From the NCBI GenBank assembly GCA_934157205.1, contig CAKPHJ010000020.1, positions 1 through 22,783 on the forward strand: a DNA stretch of 22,783 nt. The letters are read 5' to 3'. Position 1 is the first letter of the stretch, and the number at the start of each line of letters is the position of its first letter. Positions 15,773 through 22,783 of the stretch are shown piece after piece. The DNA comes from an uncultured Clostridia bacterium. GTDB lineage: Bacteria > Bacillota > Clostridia > TANB77 > CAG-508. Below the pieces are notes generated by a model that ran no database searches, was not told where the DNA came from, and saw nothing but the letters and a program-made list of their open reading frames with translations. Position numbers and translations under genes: made by a program.

Positions 15773-15884
15773 ATGAATAATATCACAAATTTTTGTATTT
15801 GACTATAGTGAAATACAAACTTTAGGAGATTTAGAAAGAATTAAATTATTTTTAAAAAATTTAGAAAATAAAAAATTCACATAA
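15773..15884 (+). pseudogene. Possible frameshifted gene remnant
   Basis: AAAGGAG (15755-15761) and ATG 15773 open a 9-codon frame that stops at 15800-15802. In the +1 frame from 15798, a protein-like stretch follows (FDYSEIQTLGDLERIKLF and about ten more residues), stopping at 15882-15884. It may be the tail of a decayed gene, but similarity to any family was not recognised and chance is not excluded. Confidence 0.25.
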
Positions 15885-15885
15885 A

Positions 15886-15914
15886 TTGATTAAGAAATAG
15901 AAACATGATAAAAT
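15886..15914 (+). promoter_or_regulatory. Promoter of the TOTE primase-helicase gene
   Basis: TTGATT (15886-15891), 17 nt and an extended TGATAAAAT with -10 at 15909-15914. The start is near 15921, about 22 nt before the TTG start codon. Confidence 0.65.
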
Positions 15915-15942
15915 AGAGTTATTAAAAAGGAGTGAGATAGCT

Positions 15943-18285
15943 TTGTTAGAAAATTTAGATAAAAAAGAATTAATACAAATAATACAAAAATTAGAAAAAG
16001 AAAATAATAAATTAAAGGAGAAGCTATATGGAAAAATAGAAGAGAAAGAAATTGAAGCAAAAGCTATTTCTAGTAAAGAAAAAATAAAAATATTTATGGA
16101 AACATTTAAAGGAAGAACAGATGTATATGCAAAAAGATGGATAAGCAATAAAACTGGAAAGTCAGGATATTCACCAGTATGCAAGAATGAATTTAATATA
16201 TATAAATGTGATAAAATGCGAGTAAAATGTAATGAGTGTCCTTTTAGAGAATTAATGCCATTAACAGAAGAAATAATATTAAAGCATTTAAAGGGTGAGA
16301 TTACAATAGGAATATTTCCATTATTGCCAGGAGATTTATGCAATTTTTTAGCAATAGATTTTGATAAGAAAACCTACGAACAAGATGTAACAGAATTTTG
16401 GAATATATGTGATGAACTTAATATTCCAGTTTATGTAGAAAGATCACGTTCAGGAAATGGAGCACATGTGTGGATATTTTTTGAAGAAAGTGTACCTGCT
16501 AGAATTGCCAGAAAAATGGGTAATATATTATTAACAAAGACAATGGAAAAAGCATCTTTAGACTTAGGCTCATATGATAGATTATTTCCAAACCAAGATA
16601 CAATGCCAAAAGGAGGATTTGGAAATTTAATAGCATTACCTTTTCAAGGCGAAAGTAGCAAAAAAGGAAATACTGTTTTTGTAAATAAATATTTTGAAGT
16701 AGAGAAAAATCAAATAAATATTTTAAATAATATAAAAAGAATTAAAAAGGATGAAATATATTCATTTATAGAGAAAAACAAAGAAGATGATTATAAAGAG
16801 CCAGACATAGAAGAAAGTTTTGAAAATGATGATGAAATACCACAAAAGGAAAATATTAAAGATACTATATTTTCTAACAATGTAGAATGCATATTTGATA
16901 ATCAAATATATATAAAGAAGTTAAAATTATTGCCAAATGAAATAACATATTTAAAAAGATTAGCAAGTTTCACTAATCCAAAATTTTACGAGTTACAAAA
17001 ATTGAGAATGCCTATATTTTACAAAACAACACCAAGAATAATAAGTTGTTTTGAAGAAGATGAAAGATTTTTAAAATTGCCAAGAGGATGTATGGATAAA
17101 ATAAAAGAAGTATGTGAAAAAAGCAATGTTAAGTTAATAATAAAAGACACAAGAGAAAATGGAAATGAAACAGACTATAAATTTAATGGGAAATTAAATA
17201 AAAAGCAAGAAAAAGTAATGAAAGAATTACTAAAAAATAACACAGGAGTATTATGTGCTACAACAGGATTTGGAAAAACTGTAGTAAGTGCTAAAATTAT
17301 TACAGAATTAAAAACTAATACATTAGTAATAGTTAATAGAAACAATCTTTTAGAACAATGGAAAGAAAAGCTATCGTATTTTTTAAATATTAACAAAAAA
17401 GAAATAGGTCAGATTGGTAATGGCAAAGAAAAACCAAATGGAAAGTTAGATGTAGCAAGTTTTCAATCATTATGTAAAAAAGATAATCTAGAAGAGTTGG
17501 TTAAAGATTATGGATTAGTTATTGTAGACGAATGTCATCATGTAGCAGCTTATAATTTTGAAAAGGTATTAAAAGCTGTAAGAAGTAAACATGTATATGG
17601 ACTAACTGCTACACCAACAAGAAAAGATGGATGGCATAAAATAATATATATGCAATGTGGTGATATAAGAGTTAGGGTAAACAATCGCGAATTAAAACAA
17701 AATAAAGAAATGGAACATACAGTAATAGTGAAAAAGACCAATTATAAATATATTCCAATGGAAGAAAAAGAAAAAATACAAATTTCAGAGATTCTTAATG
17801 ATATGTGTCATAATCCTTTTAGAAATAGCATTATAATAGAAGACATAAAAAAGTCTATAGAAGAAGGTCGAATACCAATTGTTTTAACCGAAAGAGTAGA
17901 ACATTTAAAAATATTGAACGAAAGTTTAGAAAAATTAAATATACCAGTGGTGGTGTATAAGGGAAATATGGGAAAAAAGAAAGCAAAAGAAATTCAAGAT
18001 ATTATAAGTAAAGCAGATAAAAACAATACTTCAAGAATAATACTAGCAACAAGTAGTTCTATGGGAGAAGGATTTGATGATAGTAGATTAGACACATTGT
18101 TTTTAACTATGCCAGTTTCATGGAAAGGAAGAATTATACAATATGTAGGAAGATTACATAGAGAACATGAAGGCAAAGAAAAAGTGATAGTATATGACTA
18201 TTTAGATAATATGAAAGTTTTAGAGAAAATGTATAATAGAAGATTAAAAGGATATAAGATTGCAGGATATGAAATAATAGAATAA
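15943..18285 (+). CDS. TOTE-type archaeo-eukaryotic primase / SF2 helicase fusion
   Basis: The 780-residue protein combines an N-terminal coiled coil (about 1-45), a Cys cluster (C80, C89, C96, C99, probably zinc-binding), an AEP primase domain (about 100-265) and a superfamily 2 helicase (about 415-780). The primase shows the metal-binding DFD (D139, D141), ERSRSGNGAHVWIFF with H175, and SYDRLFPNQDTMPKGGFGN, hallmarks of the TOTE conflict-system primases. The helicase shows Walker A TGFGKT (441-446), DECH (529-532), TATPTR (555-560) and QYVGRLHR (733-740). AEP-helicase fusions of this type are predicted anti-mobile-element systems; no nuclease domain is fused here. TTG 15943 follows AAGGAG by 10 nt. 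The restriction gene 200 nt downstream could supply nuclease activity, but that link is inference. Confidence 0.9.
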   Translation: MLENLDKKELIQIIQKLEKENNKLKEKLYGKIEEKEIEAKAISSKEKIKIFMETFKGRTDVYAKRWISNKTGKSGYSPVCKNEFNIYKCDKMRVKCNECPFRELMPLTEEIILKHLKGEITIGIFPLLPGDLCNFLAIDFDKKTYEQDVTEFWNICDELNIPVYVERSRSGNGAHVWIFFEESVPARIARKMGNILLTKTMEKASLDLGSYDRLFPNQDTMPKGGFGNLIALPFQGESSKKGNTVFVNKYFEVEKNQINILNNIKRIKKDEIYSFIEKNKEDDYKEPDIEESFENDDEIPQKENIKDTIFSNNVECIFDNQIYIKKLKLLPNEITYLKRLASFTNPKFYELQKLRMPIFYKTTPRIISCFEEDERFLKLPRGCMDKIKEVCEKSNVKLIIKDTRENGNETDYKFNGKLNKKQEKVMKELLKNNTGVLCATTGFGKTVVSAKIITELKTNTLVIVNRNNLLEQWKEKLSYFLNINKKEIGQIGNGKEKPNGKLDVASFQSLCKKDNLEELVKDYGLVIVDECHHVAAYNFEKVLKAVRSKHVYGLTATPTRKDGWHKIIYMQCGDIRVRVNNRELKQNKEMEHTVIVKKTNYKYIPMEEKEKIQISEILNDMCHNPFRNSIIIEDIKKSIEEGRIPIVLTERVEHLKILNESLEKLNIPVVVYKGNMGKKKAKEIQDIISKADKNNTSRIILATSSSMGEGFDDSRLDTLFLTMPVSWKGRIIQYVGRLHREHEGKEKVIVYDYLDNMKVLEKMYNRRLKGYKIAGYEIIE

Positions 18286-18369
18286 TGCTTTTTTATTGGA
18301 ATTTGAACCTTTTATAGAGGTAGAGTCAGATGAGGTGAAGAAAAGAATGGAATTAAGTAAATTGTATTT

Positions 18370-18408
18370 TTTGTCGAAATTTATATTTTATTTACAATAT
18401 TCGACAAA
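18370..18408 (+). promoter_or_regulatory. Inverted repeat (putative operator) upstream of the GmrSD-like gene
   Basis: TTTGTCGAA (18370-18378) and TTCGACAAA (18400-18408) are perfect inverse copies whose centres are 30 bp apart, about three helical turns. The right arm contains TCGACA, a 5/6 match to a -35 box, with weak -10 candidates (TGATAT, TATGAT at 18425-18433) further on. ATTGTA/TACAAT (18361-18366, 18393-18398) interleave with the arms. The position suggests repressor control of the restriction gene. Confidence 0.45.
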
Positions 18409-18449
18409 TTTTGCAGTAAAAAATTGATATGATATTTAAGGGGATATAT

Positions 18450-18467
18450 ATGAAAAAAAAAAATTAA
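18450..18467 (+). other. Mini reading frame with 11-A run just before the GmrSD ribosome site
   Basis: After AAGGGG (18438-18443), ATG 18450 opens a 5-codon frame (MKKKN) that stops at 18465-18467, immediately ahead of AAAGGAGG of the next gene. The run of 11 A (18453-18463) is prone to slippage. It could be a translation-coupling leader or chance. Confidence 0.3.
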
Positions 18468-18484
18468 TAAAGGAGGAATTATAT

Positions 18485-20227
18485 ATGTCAAAATTAAGTG
18501 TAGATCAAAAAAATATTTATGATTTATTGAAAGATAAGAAAGCTGACTTTTTAATACCAGATTATCAAAGGCCATATGCATGGCAGGAAAAAGAGTGTCA
18601 AAAGTTATGGGAGGATATATTTGAATTTGCAATTCCAGAAAATGATGCAACAAAGTTTGATACTAATGATGAATATTTTTTAGGACCAATTGTTACATTT
18701 ACAAACAAGAATAAAAAACTAGAGGTAATAGATGGTCAACAAAGATTGACTACAATTTTACTATTACTTAGAGCTTTTTATGCGAAATATGGAAGTATGC
18801 AAGACGAACAATCAAGATCAACAAGAGAAAATATTGAAAAATGCATATGGAAAACTGATGAGTTTGGAAAGCCAAATTTAGATGAATTAAAAATAGATTC
18901 TGAAGTTGCAATGGATAAGTATAAAGATGAGTTTTTAAACATACTAAAAACTGGAATAGTAGAAAAAGAACAAAAAAGTAAATATGCAGAGAATTACAGA
19001 TTCTTTCAAGAAAAAATAAATAGCTTTTTAGATACATATCCAGGATATTTTTCATATTTACCTATTAGAATATTAAACAATTGTATATTATTACCGATAG
19101 AAGCTGAATCTCAAGAAACAGCATTAAGAATATTCTCAACATTAAATGATAGAGGATTACCATTATCTGATGCGGATATTTTTAAAGCACAATTTTATAA
19201 ATATTATAGTGAAAAAGGTAAAAAAAATAGTTTTATTAAGAAGTGGAAAGAACTCGAAGAACAATGTGAATCTATTTTTCATCCAAGTCAAGGAACTTCA
19301 ATGGATGAGTTATTTACAAGATATATGTATTTTATAAGAGCTAAAATGGGAATAAAATCTTCAACTACCGAAGCTTTAAGAAGTTTCTACGAGAAAGATT
19401 CTTATAAATTATTAAAAAATGATTATATATTTGATGATCTAATAAATCTTGCCGATTTTTGGAAGGATGTTTTAAATCAAAATATTGATAGATTTTCAGA
19501 TAGAATATTAAAAAGGTTATTTGTTTTAAATTATGCTCCAAATGGAATGTGGACATATTTCACATCAGTTTATTATTTGCAGAATAGAGATAAAGATAAT
19601 ATGTTAGATGATCAAAAATTTTATGAATTTCTAAACAAAATAATTGCATTTATATGGACTTATGCAGTTTATATGCCAGGAGTTAATGCTTTAAGAACTC
19701 CTGTATATGCTGAAATGATTAATATAGTAAATAACAATCAAGTAGAATTTAATGAATTTAAATTTGAAGAGCAAGTTATAAAACAGTCTTTTGAAAATTA
19801 TGAGTTTTATAATAGAAGACCAATAACAAAAGCAATGTTAACTTGGTATGTTTTTCAAAATGAATCACAAGAATTACAAAGTTTAGATGTAAAATTTGAT
19901 ATTGAACATATACTTGCAAAAGGTAGACAAGAAATAGATAGTACGTTAAAAAACAGAAAAAATTTAGAATGTTTAGGAAATAAAGAATTATTAGAAAGAA
20001 AGATAAATATTCCGGCTTCAGAATATAGATTTAACGATAAAAAGAAATTCTACTATGGATTTACTACTGATAAAGGAGCAAAAAAAGTAGGAACAAATAT
20101 TAAAGATTTAATAGAATTAGCTGATACACATGAAAAATTTGAAGAAGTAGATATAATTGAAAGAAATAATAAAATTTTAAATGAATTTTATAAATTTTTA
20201 AAAAGAAATAATTTATTTATAGAATAA
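18485..20227 (+). CDS. GmrSD-like DUF262/HNH (DUF1524) type IV restriction protein
   Basis: The 580-residue protein joins a DUF262 ParB/sulfiredoxin-like NTPase domain with a C-terminal DUF1524 HNH-type nuclease domain. The first shows IPDYQRPYAW (24-33) and DGQQRLTT (83-90, the nucleotide-binding motif), with SETALRIFSTLNDRG-type residues in the middle. The second shows FDIEHILAK (E474, H475) and LECLGNKELLERKINIPAS further on. GmrSD enzymes cut phage DNA with modified, often glucosylated, cytosine; related proteins restrict other phage DNA. Length is near that of single-chain GmrSD. AAAGGAGG (18469-18476) lies 8 nt before the ATG. No methylase is nearby, consistent with type IV. The natural target is not deducible. 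Confidence 0.9.
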   Translation: MSKLSVDQKNIYDLLKDKKADFLIPDYQRPYAWQEKECQKLWEDIFEFAIPENDATKFDTNDEYFLGPIVTFTNKNKKLEVIDGQQRLTTILLLLRAFYAKYGSMQDEQSRSTRENIEKCIWKTDEFGKPNLDELKIDSEVAMDKYKDEFLNILKTGIVEKEQKSKYAENYRFFQEKINSFLDTYPGYFSYLPIRILNNCILLPIEAESQETALRIFSTLNDRGLPLSDADIFKAQFYKYYSEKGKKNSFIKKWKELEEQCESIFHPSQGTSMDELFTRYMYFIRAKMGIKSSTTEALRSFYEKDSYKLLKNDYIFDDLINLADFWKDVLNQNIDRFSDRILKRLFVLNYAPNGMWTYFTSVYYLQNRDKDNMLDDQKFYEFLNKIIAFIWTYAVYMPGVNALRTPVYAEMINIVNNNQVEFNEFKFEEQVIKQSFENYEFYNRRPITKAMLTWYVFQNESQELQSLDVKFDIEHILAKGRQEIDSTLKNRKNLECLGNKELLERKINIPASEYRFNDKKKFYYGFTTDKGAKKVGTNIKDLIELADTHEKFEEVDIIERNNKILNEFYKFLKRNNLFIE

Positions 20228-20321
20228 ACAAAATTAATTTATTTCATAATAGTGAAAAAATATAGTTAATGGTGAACTTGTATATTTACATAGTTCAAAA
20301 GCAGAAGAAAATAGAACAGAT

Positions 20322-20372
20322 AATATGTGTAATTTTTCGATTTTTTACACATATTCAAAATTTTGATATAAT
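20322..20372 (+). promoter_or_regulatory. Promoter with overlapping perfect inverted repeat, upstream of the 383-residue gene
   Basis: The promoter is TTTACA (20344-20349), 17 nt and TATAAT (20367-20372). A perfect 11-bp inverted repeat, AATATGTGTAA (20322-20332) and TTACACATATT (20345-20355), has its right arm over the -35. A repressor bound there would block polymerase. The remaining leader (20373-20502) holds only short frames such as ATG 20378 (17 codons) and protein-like snippets in shifting frames. Confidence 0.6.
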
Positions 20373-20502
20373 ATATGCATAAACTAGAAATGGCTAAAAC
20401 AAAAACAAAAATTAAAAGCAGTATTTAATGAAAAACAAATAATACTATTAACAATATAATTGAACAAATAGAAAAAGAAGGATTAGAAAAGAGATAATTG
20501 AA

Positions 20503-21654
20503 ATGAATGAAAAAGAATTAAGAAAAAATATGGCAAATGAAATAATGGAAGTGCAAATTTTGCCAACAATAACAGAAATATCTTTAAAAGAAGTGAAACA
20601 CGAAAAATATCCAATACAAAACTTAGCAGCATTAGGGGTTGCTTCGGAACCGGTGATATCTGCAATACAGAATCTAACTGGAAAAGTTGGAGGAAGTGGC
20701 ATTTATAGAGTAAATACTAATGGTATGGAAATGTTTAAATCTGGAGGGGAATATATAGGTTCATTGAAAGCTAAAGATGGTGGTGTTGGAGGAGGACAAG
20801 CTAGAATGAAACCTTTAGCATGTAATCCAACAATGTTATTTATGTCTATGGCATTAATGACTATTGAAAATAAACTAGATGAAATTAGAAGTATACAACA
20901 GGAAATGTTAGAATTTGCAAAAGTAAAGGAAAAGTCTCAAATAAGAGGAAATCTAAATACGCTAATAGATATATTAAATAATTATAAATTTAATTGCAAC
21001 AATGAAAAATATAAAACAAATAAACACATATTAGTGCAAGATATAAAAAGAAATTCTGAACAAAGTATTTTATTATATAGAGACTTAATTCAATCTATTA
21101 TGTGTAAAAGAGAATTAATACATAGTGATCAAGAGATTAATTCTAAAATAAGAAAATTAGGTGATGAGTTTAAGGAATATCAATTAGCTTTATATTTATA
21201 TTCTTTTTCATCATTTCTTGAAGTAATGTTATTGGAGAATTTCAACAAGAATTATATTATTGGAGTAAGAAATAAGATTACAGAATATGAATTTAATTAT
21301 AAAGAATTATATACTAAATGTTATAATGACATAGAAAGTAACACAGAAAAATCAATACAAACTGTATTAACTAAAGGATTCGCAAATGTAAGTAAAGGAA
21401 CAGGAAAATTGATAGCAAAAATACCTCTTGTATCTAGAGTACAAGTTGATGAATTTCTTATTAATTCAGGAAATAAAATAAAAAAAATAAACGAAAAAAG
21501 AAACAATAAAAATATTCAAAAACTAATTGGAAATTCAATAAAAGGAACAAATCCTTTTGTTGAATCTTTGAATAAAGTAAATGTGATTTATAATGAACCA
21601 ATAGATATATTAATTGATAAAGATAATTTGTATTTAGTAGAAGGTGAAAACTAA
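20503..21654 (+). CDS. Conserved protein of unknown function
   Basis: I do not recognise a named domain. The 383-residue protein has a charged start, then a Gly-rich segment (about 55-100: NLTGKVGGSGIYRV, KDGGVGGGQARM). A short hydrophobic helix follows (NPTMLFMSMALMTIE, about 109-123), then predicted coiled coil (IENKLDEIRSIQQEMLEF). Next is a long helical part with YKFNCNNEKYKTNKH and a second hydrophobic stretch (LALYLYSFSSFLEVMLL). The tail ends NLYLVEGEN. Similar proteins appear to exist in other Firmicutes (from memory, unverified). The start has no strong ribosome site (only GAGAT), yet the frame is not closed by an earlier start. It sits 21 nt before a truncated metallophosphoesterase, with its own operator-covered promoter, which suggests a two-gene accessory or defence unit. 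Confidence 0.75.
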   Translation: MNEKELRKNMANEIMEVQILPTITEISLKEVKHEKYPIQNLAALGVASEPVISAIQNLTGKVGGSGIYRVNTNGMEMFKSGGEYIGSLKAKDGGVGGGQARMKPLACNPTMLFMSMALMTIENKLDEIRSIQQEMLEFAKVKEKSQIRGNLNTLIDILNNYKFNCNNEKYKTNKHILVQDIKRNSEQSILLYRDLIQSIMCKRELIHSDQEINSKIRKLGDEFKEYQLALYLYSFSSFLEVMLLENFNKNYIIGVRNKITEYEFNYKELYTKCYNDIESNTEKSIQTVLTKGFANVSKGTGKLIAKIPLVSRVQVDEFLINSGNKIKKINEKRNNKNIQKLIGNSIKGTNPFVESLNKVNVIYNEPIDILIDKDNLYLVEGEN

Positions 21655-21675
21655 ATATATGTAAAGGTGATAAAA

Positions 21676-21848
21676 ATGATTTATATAACAGGTGACACAC
21701 ATAGTGATTTCTCAAGATTTATAGAAGAAAACTTCTCAATACAATCAGAAATGACGAAAGATGATTATGTAATAATATGAAAATATTGTACCATTAGAAT
21801 ATGAAAGTATATTTTAATGATATTGACGAATTGATAACTAAATTATAA
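21676..21848 (+). pseudogene. Truncated metallophosphoesterase gene
   Basis: ATG 21676, with AAAGGTGAT just before it, opens MIYITGDTHSDFSRFIEE, the first metal-binding motif (GDxH) of calcineurin-like phosphoesterases. It reaches EMTKDDYVII and stops at TGA 21778, exactly before the expected second motif CGDFG. Beyond it VPLEYESIF and, one frame on, NDIDELITKL (stop 21846-21848) look like the lost C-terminal end. The bulk of the enzyme is therefore deleted. It lacks the second metal site, so it cannot be an active phosphatase. It was probably co-transcribed with the preceding gene. Confidence 0.72.
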
Positions 21849-21885
21849 ACTAATATTAGTTAGAAAAAGTTTTAATACTTTTGCG

Positions 21886-21919
21886 GAGCTATGCTTTATT
21901 TGAGTATGGCTCTATTTTT
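21886..21919 (+). terminator. Terminator after the metallophosphoesterase remnant
   Basis: GAGCTATGCT (21886-21895) pairs with AGTATGGCTC (21903-21912), with two G-U pairs, followed by TATTTTTAATT. It has survived the decay of the gene before it. Confidence 0.75.
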
Positions 21920-22065
21920 AATTATATTATGAATAAAAAATTATAAATTATTAAAAAATATACCATTCAATTTAAATAAAACTAAGAATGTAACAAATAA
22001 ATTCATTGCTATAAAGGATATTATTTTAAATTATTGATAAATTTGATTTTTAAAAAGCAAAATAC
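21920..22065. other. Non-coding A/T-rich stretch
   Basis: There are no reading frames, RNA genes or repeats I can support between the terminator and the next remnant; stops are dense in all frames. Confidence 0.6.
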
Positions 22066-22245
22066 AAACAACAAGAGTTAGAAAATTATATTCAAATTTT
22101 ATTATTTTCAAGAATTACATTTAATATACATGATTTTAAATTGATAAAAATAACTCATCTATTGTCTCAAGATTAATTGCGTTAGCAATTGAAAAAAATG
22201 TAATTAAAGATTTTGATCCAGAAGGAAATACAAAAAAATTTAAAA
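22066..22245 (+). pseudogene. Possible C-terminal remnant of an AlbA_2-type ATP-binding regulator
   Basis: Two frames joined by a shift near 22143 read QQELENYIQILLFSR and then SSIVSRLIALAIEKNVIKDF followed by DPEGNTKKFKN. The second part resembles the winged-helix end of AlbA_2/Schlafen-type ATP-binding proteins (typically ...IEKGLIK-x-DP...). The frame is cut near 22245, where the opposite-strand TnpV remnant begins. Recognition is from memory of the pattern only. Confidence 0.35.
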
Positions 22246-22511
22246 ATATATTCCATTTCTTCAGCTCTATTTTTAAAATTATTCATAGCTTGAATCCACT
22301 CTATTTGATGATGTTCTTTCAACAATTCATTAACATTTCCATCTTCTGAAAAACTCTTTATAAGTAAATTAACATTATTACTAGAATATATATATAGTAA
22401 ATGCTGTTTCAAAGTACCACCAATAAGTAATTCAGTATAAAAAGGTATATCAAAATTTTTAAAATAATTTAATCTTAATCTTCCATATTTTTTAATATGT
22501 TCATCAAGCCG
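22245..22511 (-). pseudogene. TnpV-like transposon protein fragment
   Basis: The reverse strand reads LDEHIKKYGRLRLNYFKN, then LLIGGTLKQHLLYIYSS, and later EWIQAMNNFKNRAEEM. This is the order and spacing of the TnpV family carried by clostridial transposons. There is no start: the frame is closed by TAA at 22514-22512. The sequence after EEMEYI (left of 22245) is unrelated, so both ends are lost. It marks an old mobile-element insertion. Confidence 0.6.
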
Positions 22512-22627
22512 TTATTGGAATATCAGCAAAAATACTTGATTTCACTAAATTACATAAACGTTTCAAGCACATCTCATAATCCGGATACCAATAATTTGAT
22601 ACTAGACTCTGTGAAGACAATAAAATG

Positions 22628-22662
22628 AAGCATTTGCTGGATTTTGGTAGGTGCTTTTTTCT
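22628..22662 (+). terminator. Possible orphan terminator
   Basis: AAGCATTTGC (22628-22637) pairs loosely with GTAGGTGCTT (22647-22656), with several G-U pairs, followed by TTTTCTT. No gene is recognised ahead of it on this strand. Confidence 0.35.
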
Positions 22663-22783
22663 TGCGTTTTCAAGTGAAAATGTCACACTTTGGTCACAGT
22701 CATGGTGGAATTAGGCATTGTTAAACAAGTTTTAAAAGAAATAGAGAAACAAAATTTAAACAATGAAATAGTAACATGAAATA

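Noticed and set aside
15981..16100. Long minus-strand frames opposite large genes (for example over the TOTE, GldG and YhgE genes)
   Set aside because: They are antisense shadows produced by AT-rich coding sequence, without ribosome sites or family resemblance.
22504..22686. 60-codon minus-strand frame upstream of the TnpV fragment
   Set aside because: It is not in frame with TnpV, shows no recognisable family and has no ribosome site; probably chance or unidentified debris.
22702..22779. 25-codon frame MVELGIVKQVLKEIEKQN..., faintly like the start of HypA
   Set aside because: No ribosome site and a stop after 25 codons; too short to support.

Overview
This is a very AT-rich window (GC roughly a quarter by eye) from a Gram-positive-type anaerobe, most likely a gut Clostridia member. 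The evidence is strong AAAGGAGG-type ribosome sites, frequent TTG/GTG starts, an LCP cell-wall enzyme, a YhgE/Pip protein, ComEA, a DUF5711-like protein, and a type III toxin-antitoxin (TA) locus of the CptIN type known from gut Clostridia.

Left edge (1-840, minus strand): an almost complete CptN-like ribonuclease toxin runs off the window. It is preceded by a weak-read-through terminator and two 47-nt antitoxin RNA repeats. Each repeat folds into the same H-type pseudoknot with compensatory changes in stem 2. A promoter and tRNA-Arg(UCU) follow upstream. Next (1203-2339) is an Rpn-family PD-(D/E)XK nuclease whose C-terminal repeat region has its own in-frame ATG behind a canonical Shine-Dalgarno sequence. 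That is the layout expected for an intragenic Rpn antitoxin.

Centre (2.5-15.4 kb): mostly ordinary chromosomal genes. These are a GldA/GldF/GldG-like ABC export operon, a YkvI-like membrane transporter, a DUF5711-like propeller protein with CvpA, an LCP (LytR-CpsA-Psr) transferase with a LytR_C domain, a convergent D-Ala-D-Ala carboxypeptidase, ComEA, and a TetR regulator followed by a YhgE/Pip membrane protein. Terminators and sigma-A-type promoters separate the units cleanly.

Right part (15.6-22.8 kb): initiator tRNA-Met, then a defence-type island. It holds a TOTE-type primase/SF2-helicase fusion, a GmrSD-like DUF262/HNH type IV restriction protein, and a conserved 383-residue protein of unknown function followed by a truncated metallophosphoesterase. 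The last kilobase is gene debris, including a TnpV fragment and possibly the tail of an AlbA_2-type ATP-binding protein. The inverted repeats ahead of the GmrSD gene and of the unknown gene both cover candidate -35 elements and share sequence blocks, which suggests related regulation.
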